A stretch of DNA of 64,000 bases from Nelumbo lutea (Eukaryota; Streptophyta; Magnoliopsida; Proteales; Nelumbonaceae), in NCBI GenBank assembly GCA_022828595.1, contig JAKGHH010000005.1, positions 62,925,655-62,989,654 on the forward strand, in the 5' to 3' direction. Positions 21,867 through 31,259 of the stretch are shown here, one piece after another. How positions within the stretch are numbered: the first letter of the stretch is position 1; each line of letters begins with the position of its first letter. The translations under genes and the position numbers were made by a program. The notes under the pieces are model-generated. The model had not been told where the DNA came from. It saw only the letters and a program-made list of their open reading frames with translations, and searched no databases.

Positions 21867-22667
21867 TATCCTTGTAGTTTAAGAAATTTACATATTGTTT
21901 AAAATCTCCCTTGCCATTAATTTTCTTTCACTCTCCTTTCACGTGTGACATTACATAATTAATCTATTTTTTTTAATTTCTAAAATACCCTTTAATGATT
22001 TCGGTGTCATACTGTAAATAACAAAAACCCACTTCTAAACCCACTCCATTACCGAGATCGGTGACTGAAGGAGAACCTGTTATTGCTGCAACAGTGGCAA
22101 AGGCAGGGGAGAGCACAAAGGAAAACCTTCAATTGTTGAGCCTCTGCAAAGATAGAGTTAAGAGACTATTAGTAGAACTTGGCTATGATTCATCTTATTT
22201 CACAATAAAAGATAATAATAAAAAAGGAGAAACCAAATAAAACCGACCAATAGCTCAGATGTTACCTCAGATTGAGCTAGGAACCGGACTTAATTTAACA
22301 TTGAACCTGAAGACTCCTCCAGCAACCGATACGGCAAAATTAAATAATGCTTCATGAGCTCTTACAATTTTCCTTCATTTTGTTACAAAGAAAACTAACA
22401 AAAGCAAAGCAACATTGAAAAAGGGAATTTATCAAGGCCTACTATCAGAAAGATGGTGGTCAATAAAATTACCTGTAAAATGAATCCAACAAGAAGTTTC
22501 CACTTCTCAACAAAGAGTTTTAGTTCTATAGAAATTTTCCAAAAAAAAAATGTGTTCTTTTGGTTAATGACATAGTGACCTAACTGGTTGAGCTGTTGAA
22601 TCACTTCACCGGGTCAAACAAATCATGATTTACATATTAATTTTCCTTTCTCTTTTTTGGTGAGTAC

Positions 22668-23131
22668 TAGAGGGTACTGATGCTTAAGCCCCCTGAACTT
22701 TGTTTTGCAACAAAAAAAAAAAAAATTCCTCTGAACTTGTTAGATTCCAACACTTGACTCCTAACCCATAAGTTGAGTTTATAGTGAAAGTAAAATTACC
22801 AAAATGCTTATTTGACATTTTTAAGGGCTGAAAGTAACAAATATGAAAATGATGAAAACAACCATTCTAAAGAATAAATTGTTCTCAAGGCATCAATAGA
22901 CTAATCATTCACAAGGTGTTCTCAAGATGAATTTTGTTGAAATAAAGTTAAGAGAAAGATGTAAGAGTTAGGATTTTAGGGGAAAAAACTAAGTCAATAG
23001 GGCAAAATGATCTTATAAAATAAGGGTGGCTTGGGCCTACGGGGTTTCTGAAATGTTTAACGGAGTACACTATAAGGTTCAGGGTCTTTTATCACAAAAT
23101 AAAGTTTGGTGGGCTTATTATCACTACCCTA
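22668..23131. mobile_element. Small TIR element (MITE-like), 464 bp
   Basis: The left end TAGAGGGTACTGATGCTTAA and the inverted complement of the right end (TAGGGTAGTGATAATAAGCC) align over about 45-50 bp, including CCCTGAACTTTGTTTTG against CACCAAACTTTATTTTG. The interior is AT-rich with no ORF. I could not identify a convincing target duplication, so the superfamily is open. Confidence 0.6.
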
Positions 23132-24200
23132 AATAGAAGGTGACTTTCTGGAATTTATCCTTTTTTAAGTCATTTTCATCATTAATTAATATTTTATAGC
23201 ACTAACTCTGATTTATCACACCATTTTGTGATCATATGATAAGCATATAACCACTTCATTCTCTACATGATACCATACACAATATTGGACCAGGATTTTT
23301 AAAGTGTAAAATTGATTTCTTATCTACAAGACACACTTCGCATATATCTTTTTAGAGGCACCCTTTACATCTATCTGTGGTCGTCCTCATTACATTCAAT
23401 TAGGTTCAATTTGAATTGGATGTTAATTGAGTTCGAATCTGATTAGTTTTTCAAACTTAAATTCGACCTGTAAAATATCCAACTTAAAAGCTTGTGAGCC
23501 AAATTCGAACTTCTCGAATGTTTAGTTGAACCGAGCCCAAACAAGAAGATAAAGTGCACATCAAGAACTCAAACTTGAATAGAGAGGTGCACACCAAGCC
23601 AAGACATGCTGGAGTTTGGCTTAATTCGGTTCTATTGCAACCCTGATCTTCATCTCAGCTCAACCCGCTTTTTATATGTAATGCAACTTCTCAAGAACAC
23701 GTCCAAATCTAAGGATTAATATGACATTCCAAAAGAAAAGAGGCTAATAATAGTAATAGAAAAACAAGAGCAGATAGCTATAGGCTACTGGAGATTGAGG
23801 TCTGTAGCAAATGATCTAGTACTTCGTCACATAACCTTTTTCCCTGAAATGATTGTAAGCAAGGAAACATAAGACTGCACACATAGCTTGATGAGGTTGA
23901 ATGAGAATTTGAGATAGTGACACGACAATGACGATTCGAGTCTCGATAGGCTTTAATTTGGAAATTGGAATACACACTAGAGCCTGGTCCGTTTCAATTG
24001 CTATATCTATATGCATTTGTAAATCAATTGTAATTGTCTCAAAACTCTCAACTCTCAAATCTCAATCTTCTCTTCACCCCGCTTAATTCGAGCCCCAATT
24101 AAGAGTCAAATCATCTTTCCAATGAATCAGTTGTTTCTTTCCAGCCTATGGTATTAGACGCTGCCTGTTTTGAAACGCTAGCTGGTTGTAATGCAGCCTC
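23132..24200. other. Gene-free spacer
   Basis: AT-rich sequence with no domain-bearing ORF. The block at about 23385-23650 has the GGTTCAATTTGAATTGG / TTCGGTTCTATTGCAACCC style of a decayed dispersed repeat. Nothing else is supported. Confidence 0.35.
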
Positions 24201-24234
24201 TGGTGTTTGGGCTTATCTGGACAACGAATTCAAA

Positions 24235-24288
24235 GAGACATATATGTGGGAATGATCAGCGATTGCGCCAAGAGTTGGTGGGGAGACA
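24235..24288. promoter_or_regulatory. Two inverse TGTCTC motifs upstream of a SAUR pseudogene
   Basis: GAGACA occurs at 24235-24240 and at 24283-24288; each is TGTCTC on the minus strand. Both lie ~180-230 bp ahead of a TATA run (TATATATA, 24468-24475). The arrangement is that of an auxin-responsive promoter, now ahead of a broken gene. Confidence 0.35.
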
Positions 24289-24807
24289 CATTATTTGTGG
24301 GGTCACCCACTGAATGGGTAAGAGGACTAGAAAAGGGAAGAAATTGCACGAGAAGAACCGCGTCATCCTTGATGATCAGATACAGATAGGTCCACAGATT
24401 CAATTGTTTATCTCCTTCCCACTCGCTCCTTTTCAAAGGACTGAAAGTACAACAGTTCCTTTCTCTGTATATATACAATATACATCCAACTCAAATTCTT
24501 CGTCCACAACCTCTAGTTCTTTGTCAAATTAATCCATTCAGATCCTCTCTTTCCATATATGCATACAACATAAACCAATCTCCAACTCTTCATCTTTAAG
24601 TGTAAAGACTTTCAATTCAAGTCCTATCAAACCCATTAACTTATATCCTCCCCCTCTATACATTAATACATAAGCAATAAATCAGTCTACATACAATCCT
24701 GGTCTTCAGCTACACTCTCCCAAGAGCTAAAATTTCAGTTCTTCTATCAAACCTATTTAGAAATCATTTTGTGGCCTTCCGGTGTTCTATTCCTTTCAAG
24801 GATAGCC

Positions 24808-25006
24808 ATGGGTATGCCGTATGCGTTTGTCTTCTTCAATTGCAGATTTTCAACCTACAGTCTCGGTCTCTTCTTACCAGAAATCATGAGTTACCTCCTG
24901 CCACAACGATAGGAGGTGTTCCAAAAGGCCATTTTGCTGTTTAATTATGGGTGGTCTCACAATTCCATGCAAAGAAGCAGCATTCATCGATCTCACTTCT
25001 CGTTGA
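24808..25006 (+). pseudogene. SAUR pseudogene with internal deletion
   Basis: Remnant of a third SAUR locus. The ATG at 24808 opens a frame that stops after 34 codons. In another frame, ATTIGGVPKGHFAV (ending near 24940) is the first half of the SAUR core. It is followed almost at once by MGGLTIPCKEAAFIDLTSR and a stop at 25004-25006, the C-terminal part. The middle of the domain (the usual YVGE to EEFG segment, roughly 40 residues) is missing, and the two retained parts are in different contexts with a stop between them. Upstream TATA and TGTCTC-like motifs are still visible. Non-functional as a SAUR; a truncated transcript is possible. Confidence 0.85.
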
Positions 25007-25582
25007 GTGCCTCGTGAAATGAAGAGACGGCGAAAAACAATGCAAGCGGCAAACCAAGGCTGGCCAAGAAAACATATAACTTATACACCCTTTGCATTTG
25101 ATTTGATCTCTTCTGATTGCATGATATAATTCAAGTTTCAGAGCAATAGTAGCTGACCTATCATTCCTAATCCCTCTATTGTTAAATAGGGTTGTGTCAT
25201 CAACCCATGTTAATGTTGTTGAGATCTACAAGTGACTGAAGCCACTGAACACTGAAATTAAAGAATAAGAGAAAGCATATATTAGTTTATTAATACGACT
25301 CTTGCTTTCCAATTCCATCTTTTAGATCGTAAAATCTATACTGGTTTAAGTGTTGTAGTGCTATAACTGAAGAAAATGATTCAATGTTTTAGAAATAGGC
25401 TAGACAATTAGTTAATTAATTGGAGGTCGATTTTGACCCCCAAAAATAAATCCATCTAGAACCTAGGTCAAATGTCATTTTCTAGAAAGAGAAGACCTGT
25501 TGTATAATGTCATTTTGTATTTGAACTCTTTTTAAACTGAGCCCACATATAACGATGAATTTATCTTATTATTTGTTATTAA
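25007..25582. other. Gene-free spacer
   Basis: AT-rich spacer with no recognisable gene or repeat structure. Confidence 0.4.
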
Positions 25583-26296
25583 GGCCGTGTTTGGTTGCAG
25601 TATACGCAATTTTATTTGTACTAGTACAAAAGTAGGGATGGCAATTTTTCCTATAAAACCGGGGCTTTGTCCCTCTCAATCCTGAATAGGGCGGGTTTTT
25701 CGCAATCTTAAACGAGACGGGTGAGGATGGGAAAAATATTTTTGCCTCAAATCAGGGAAGGGGCGGGGATGGGGTTTGCATATAATTTCCCAAATCCAAT
25801 GTTAAATTAATAAAGTATCTCTAGATTTAATATTGGTTTTTAAAATATCTCTAAGTTTTTCCTAAATTTTTAAAATCCTATCATCCCATAATTCCATTTC
25901 TAAAGTACCCCAAATATTCATAATTTAATTCATAAATACCCCCAAATTATTATAATCATATTTGTAAAATACCCATCAATTAGATTTTTCTTATTGTCTC
26001 GAGGCAGGGAAAATTTGAGGATTCTCTATCCCCAATCGGAAGTGGGTGTCCCGCCCCAATAACAGAGACAAGGCGAGGATGGGACAAAGCATCTAGACAA
26101 GGCGGGGACAGAGAAGGGATGCCCTGCCTCATTGTCATTCCTATACAAATGCATAGAAATACAAATGAAAAAAAAAAAAGCAAATTCTTATTTGATTTTA
26201 TTTTGGGTTTTACTTTATTTTGTTTCACATCTTAAGTTACTTCATTTGTATTGCAATCATATTAATGCAAATTTATTTGCATTGCAACCAAACATA
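25583..26296. mobile_element. Tourist-like MITE (GTGTTTGGTTGCA ends), interrupted
   Basis: The left end GGCCGTGTTTGGTTGCA and the inverted right end (TGTTTGGTTGCAATGCAAAT) match. Flanking TAA trinucleotides on both sides would fit a PIF/Harbinger (Tourist) target duplication, but three bases are weak evidence. Without the nested insertion the element is about 200 bp, a normal MITE size. It has a relative fragment at 8105-8298. Confidence 0.6.
25633..26143. mobile_element. Non-autonomous hAT-type element nested in the MITE, 511 bp
   Basis: The TIR TAGGGATGGCAAT at the left matches ATTGTCATTCCTA at the right (inverted, with one or two mismatches). Flanks TACAAAAG (25625-25632) and TACAAATG (26144-26151) match at 7 of 8. 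G-rich subterminal words (GGGGCGGGGATGG, GGCGGGGACAG) lie near each end. No ORF of significance. Confidence 0.8.
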
Positions 26297-26568
26297 AGAG
26301 AATTGCAATCAAATACCCTGATCTTATATGTCATAATGTTGAGAGTTTAAATTGCATAGCAGCATCTTTTTCATCAAAAGTCCGGATCTTCTAAATCTAA
26401 GGTTTCATGCTAGGTTGTACACTAATCCAATGTGAATTCAACAAAATTCACGGGTAACTTTTGAGGAGCCCAAATCTGCTGCTCATACATCACTAATTAT
26501 ATATAATCGGCTCCATAATTAAACATGAGGGAACACGTCAGTGTTCCATAAACATATGTATATCCCAT

Positions 26569-27700
26569 TAATAATGCACATTTTGACAGCTCTCGATTAG
26601 CTAGTGACTCAAATGCCTAGCTGAATAATCCCTACCTAGAAGGTGGCTTGGACGTCTAGCTGAATGGTTCCTACCTAGAAGGTGGCTTGGGCGCCAAGTT
26701 GAATGGTGACGAGCTAGAGAGGTGGCTCTGATGCCTAGTTGAATGGTGACGAGCTGGAGAGGTGGCTTTGATGCCTAACTGAGTGGTTGACGAGCTGAAG
26801 ATGTGGCTTTGATGCCTAGGTGACGAGATAGAGAGGTGGCTCTGATGCCTAGGTAAATGGTGACAAGCTGGAGAGGTGGCTTTGATGCCTAACTGAGTGG
26901 TTGACGAGCTGAAGATGTGGCTTTGATGCCTAAGTGACGAGCTAGAGAGGTGGCTCTGATGCCTAGGTAAATGGTGACAAGCTGGAGAGGTGGCTTTAAT
27001 GCCTAGCTGAATGGTGACAAGCTGGAGAAGTGGCTCTGATGCCTAACTAAATGGTGACGAGCTGAAGAGCTGCGAGAACTAAAAATTGTGCATCTACTTG
27101 GGTCTCAGGGGTTGATGCCCTTATATAGTTGGGTTGTCGTGGGTCTCGTGAAACACTCCCAAAATCCTCGGCCCACGTAATAGAGGTCTGTTCCGCTTTG
27201 GAAGAAGGATAATGTGCCAATTAATAAGGCTTACCGTTTCCCTCCGATTCGGGTGGGATGAGGATAAGGCCTACGGTTACGCGATGTGATCCCGAAAGGT
27301 TCAAAGACAACTAGCAAGCTTCTAGAAAGGTAGGTTGCCAGGTTGGCGATAGAGGTAGATCGCCAGGTCGCCGATAGAGGCAGGTCGCTAGGTCGGCAAT
27401 AGAGCCAGGTCGGCGGTAGAGGTAGGTCACTAGGTCAGCGATAGAAGTAGATCGCTAGGTTGACAGCAGAGGCAAGTCTCTAGGTCGGCAGCAAAAAGTA
27501 GGTCACAAGTCGGAAGTAGAGGCAGGTCACTAGGTCGACAGCAGAAGTAGGTCACCAAGTCGACGACAAAGGCAGGTTGCCAGCTAAGATACCATTTTGG
27601 CTAAGGCAAGTTGTCGCCTAGGTGATGCTGGGATGCAGTCCAGCTGTTCTGATATGCCATGTGTCATGATGTCAGTGGAGGGCCAAATCTGCCCTCATCA
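26569..27700 (+). repeat. 5' LTR of element 2
   Basis: 1132 bp. It contains a 40-bp tandem array (about 26640-27065), a TATA box TTATATAGT at 27121-27129, and a second array of ~23-26-bp units built on GGTCGCCAGGTCGGCGATAG (about 27330-27590). The last 24 bp match the LTR end of element 1. Confidence 0.85.
26640..27065 (+). repeat. 40-bp minisatellite in 5' LTR of element 2
   Basis: Degenerate copies of a 40-bp unit whose core is GAGAGGTGGCTCTGATGCCT, preceded by GTGACGAGCT and followed by AGCTGAATG. Some units are shortened by loss of the AATG/GAGTG segment. About ten copies. Confidence 0.85.
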
Positions 27701-28699
27701 ATTGCCCTCCACTCCTGAGCTGAGATCAGCTCAGCGAAGGGAGTAGATTCGTGCTTCATCATAGGTCCTTTGGCCTATTACCAAAATATTTTGAGGTCAG
27801 CTTAGGGGTCCTTGATGTTGAGAGCGGTTTGTCTTCCCCTTGCGATTTGTGCGTCAATGTTGGAATTTAAATAGCAGGTCGGTGTCACGGCTGCACTGTG
27901 TCTGTCCTCTAAGGTGCTGGTCATCTATTCCTATAATAAGCCACAAGGAGCTCAACCTGCAAGGGCAGCTTTACTAACTATAGGTTGTTAACTGGCATGG
28001 GAACCTTGAAAGGCTCAACCCGCAAGGGTGACTGTAGTTTGTTGGCCGCCGACTCCCGTAGGAGCTACGGAGGGCTCGACTTGTAGGGGCGGCCTCGCGA
28101 ACAGGGCTGATTATGTGTGTCGCCAGGTCGGAAGAGGTAGGTCGCCATCTCAGTGGTAGAGGCAGATCGCTAGGTCGGTGGAAGTAGGTCGCCAGGTTGC
28201 CCGTTCGAAGGCAAGTCTCTAGGTCACCAGGTCGTCGGAATTTTGACAGTCTAGTTTTGCACTCAGTACCTCGGCCTACAGGCACCTTGTCACCTCAGCA
28301 GGACTGACCTGCAAGGGTGACTCCACAACCAGCTGGCCATCAACTCCCACGTAAAGCATGGAGAGCTCGATCTATGATGCGACCTCACAGTTTGTTGGCT
28401 ATTAACTCCCACAAGAACCACGGAGGGCTCGACCTGTGGGATGGCCTCACATTCTGTTGACCGCCAACTCTCGCAGAGAGCACGTAGAGCTCGGCATATG
28501 GAGGTGGTCTCACAATTAGGGAAATTCTATCCGGGCAAGACTACGAAAACTCATTTGGGCTAATCATTTCGTTTTTGCCCCCCTAAGGGGTTCTTTCGAT
28601 CAAGCATTGTCGTTGTTGCTTGAAAATGTTATTACTTGAGGCTTAGAGAATCGGGTGAGAACATAGCCTTCTGTAGCATTTCTTACAAACGGTGCCAAT
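27701..28699 (+). other. Internal region of element 2, non-coding
   Basis: It begins with the conserved hairpin (27711-27744). From about 27940 to 28510 it consists of degenerate ~75-bp modules, each with a GGCCGCCAACTCCCG-like part followed by GAGCTACGGAGGGCTCGAC. The GGTCGCCAGGTCGG array reappears at 28115-28215. It ends GGTGCCAAT directly before the 3' LTR. No retroviral-type ORF. Confidence 0.7.
27711..27744 (+). other. Two-tier hairpin at the primer-site position, element 2
   Basis: The outer arm ACTCCT (27711-27716) pairs with GGGAGT (27739-27744; one T-G wobble). The inner arm GAGCTGA (27717-27723) pairs perfectly with TCAGCTC (27726-27732). The loop is GA and there is a one-sided bulge AGCGAA. 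It has the same 34-nt length and the same 10-nt distance from the LTR as in element 1. Confidence 0.75.
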
Positions 28700-29746
28700 T
28701 GATGATGCACATTTTGGCAGCTCCCAGCTGGCTAGTGACTCAGATGCCTGGCTGAATAATCCCTACCTTGAAGGTGGCTTGGACGCCTAGCTAAATGGTT
28801 CCTACCTGAAAGGTGGCTTGGACGCCTAGTTGAATGGTTCCTACCTGGAAGGTGGCTTGGACGCCTAGCTGAATGGTGACGAGTTGGAGAGGTGGCTCTA
28901 ATGCCTAGCTAAATGGTGACGAGGTGGAGAGGTGGCTTTGATGCCTAATTGAGTGGTGATGAGTTGGAGAGGTGGCTCTGATGCCTAGCTAAATGGTGAC
29001 AAGCTGGAGAGGTGGCTTTAATGCCTAGCTAAATGGTGACAAGATGGAGAGGTGGCTCTGATGCCTAGCTGAATGGTGACGAGCTGGAGAGGTGGCTCTA
29101 ATGCCTAGCTGAATGGTGACGATTTGGAGAGGTGGCTCTGATGCCTAGCTGAATGGTGATGAGCTGGAGAACTATGAGAACTATAAATTGTGCATCTACC
29201 TGGGTCTCAGGGGCTGATGCCCTTTTATAGTTGGTTTGTCGTGGGTCTCGCGAAATGCTCTCGGAATCCTTGGCCCACGACGTAGAGGTTCATTCCGCTT
29301 TGGAATGAGGATAATGTGCTAGTTAATAAGGCTTACCATTTCCCTCTGATTTGGGCGGGATGGGGATAAGGTTCGGAGACAACTGGCAAGCTTCTAGAAA
29401 GGTAGGTCGCCAGGTTGGCGACAGAGGAAGATCGCCAGGTCACCAGGTCGGCGATAGAGGCAGGTCGCCAGGTCGCCAAGTCAGTGATAGAAGTAGATCG
29501 CCGGGTCGATGGCAAAAGAAGGTCTCTAGGTCAGTGGCAAAAGTAGGCCGCCAGGTCGGCAATATAGGCAGGTCACCAGATCGGCAGCAGAAGTAGGTCA
29601 CTAGGTCGGCGATAGAGGCAGGTCGCCAGCTGGGACCCCATTTTGGCTAAGGCAAGTTGTCGACTAGGCGATGTTGGGATGTAGTCCAGCTATTCTGATA
29701 TGCCACGTGTCATGATGTCAATGGAGGGCCAAATCTGCCCTCATCA
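28700..29746 (+). repeat. 3' LTR of element 2
   Basis: 1047 bp, colinear with the 5' LTR. The 40-bp array spans about 28860-29165. The TATA box is degraded to TTTTATAG (29223-29230). The GGTCGCCAGGTCGG array spans about 29398-29625. It has fewer array units than the 5' LTR, which explains the length difference. Confidence 0.85.
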
Positions 29747-29751
29747 CCCAA

Positions 29752-30925
29752 GTTGTTGAATTGCGACTTAATTCTTGTTTTAACATTATTCATGACCCAT
29801 TTATTGTTTTTAAGAAAAACCCGGAAACTCAGTTTGGTAATTAAGGGGCTACACAACAGAGGGTAACCCATCCCCCCAACCCAGGTGGAGGCGGGATTCA
29901 ATCCCAAGTCTCTACTACCACCAATCAAAGACCTTATCAACCAATCGGTTGGTACCTTGCAGTGTAAATACAAAGGTTCAAGAAGATAAAAAATAATACA
30001 AAAAACAGGGATTTTATACTTTATATAAATTTGTTTTTTATTTTTTTTCCCAAATTGAGCCAAAGGGAATTTTTAATTGAGATCGGATGACCCATTTTAT
30101 GTTTATTCTTAGTCCATCCCAAGTATTGTTATGTTTGCTTAGGCCTCAGTTTGGAAAGAATACAAATACAACATGTCTAGTCCAAATATATAACAAAAAA
30201 TACAAAATACAAGGTTTTTGCACTCTACATATTTGTTTTTTATACTCCTTAAATTGTATTTGAAAGGAATACAAGTGGCATAATATGACTCTGGGTCTCC
30301 TTGGCGGGGGGGTGCCATGAGAATTCATATCTCTCATTGCCTACCCACAATATCATCACCCCCCGTGAATTGGAAACATCTTCCCCTGCATAATACTATA
30401 TAAGATGAATGAGATTTGTCCTCCATGTGTGGGCTGCCAATAAATGTGGGCAAGAGTTCTAGTGCGTGCAGGAAATCCGATACTCTATCAAATACACACA
30501 GTGCAAATACATACAAAATGAATATAAAATACACAGGTTTTGTAATTGCGCTACTCTGATACATATAATTTGTAATTTGTACTCTTTTCAAAAGCCTTAG
30601 GGTTTTTCTCTAATATACATATCTTTTGCATTAGCCCAGCCTTCTCGCACGCCGGAACATGACAGTGAGGAAGACATCGCTTCTTAAGGGGGTATAATGC
30701 GCGGGTTTAAGGCATTCTTGGTTGGTGAAAGAGGCCAACTTTCACATTGTAGTTACTGTCTTCAATCTCTCAATTAGTAAGCATTACCGTCCCTACCGGC
30801 GCATTCGTTCCATCTCTAGTAGATTTCCTCGGTTCTGCTTGTTCTCTCTTGCCTTTATTTCTGTGTTTTTGCTTCGAAATACTCTTACGTGCACAATGAT
30901 GTATACACTACGACGAGTAGGTGTC
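29752..30925. other. Gene-free spacer with decayed small repeats
   Basis: Segments at about 30145-30265 and 30475-30600 carry CAGTTTGGAAAGAATACAAA and TACAAAATGAATATAAAATA motifs, which relate them to the short TIR element at 45493-45600. No gene is supported. Confidence 0.4.
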
Positions 30926-31255
30926 AGATTTTTAAACCGCCACTGATCGCGCAGTAACAAGTACAGATTCATTCGCGCCTGTAAAACCCATTCCGTGCAA
31001 TTGGTTCCGTTTTCGATTTCAAATTTCGGTCTCTGATAAAAAATTATTGAAATTAAGATCAACATATCTATTAACCCTACTACAGTCGACATCGCATTTG
31101 ACTTGTTTAATACAGATTTTTATAACTGATTCTTTATTTTTTTGTATCAAAGAGAATGGGCGACCATCCGTTCAAACCGGACAGTCAAATTATCAACTCA
31201 AAAACTAGTTAGCCAAAACGGTGTTCAGTTCCGAATCGATTTTTTATAAACATTT
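30926..31255. repeat. Copy of a dispersed small repeat family (4 of 4)
   Basis: Starts near CAGATTTTTAAACCGCC. Landmarks TTCAAACCGGACAGTCAAAT and ATCAACTCAAAAACTAG are in family order. The right end is eroded. Confidence 0.45.
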
Positions 31256-31259
31256 GATT

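Larger units (their letters stand above)
26569..29746 (+). mobile_element. Complete non-autonomous LTR element 2 (40-bp minisatellites)
   Basis: LTRs at 26569-27700 and 28700-29746 flank a 999-bp non-coding interior. The 3' LTR begins TGATGATGCACATTTTGG; the 5' copy has TAATAATGCAC. Both end GCCCTCATCA. Flanks CCCAT (26564-26568) and CCCAA (29747-29751) match at 4 of 5, an eroded target duplication. It shares with element 1 the TGATG/CATCA ends, the end module GGAGGGCCAAATCTGCCC, the hairpin after the 5' LTR, the internal AACTCCCGC/GGCTCGAC modules and the GGTGCCAAT junction before the 3' LTR. LTR interiors are unrelated. No gag or pol. Confidence 0.85.
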
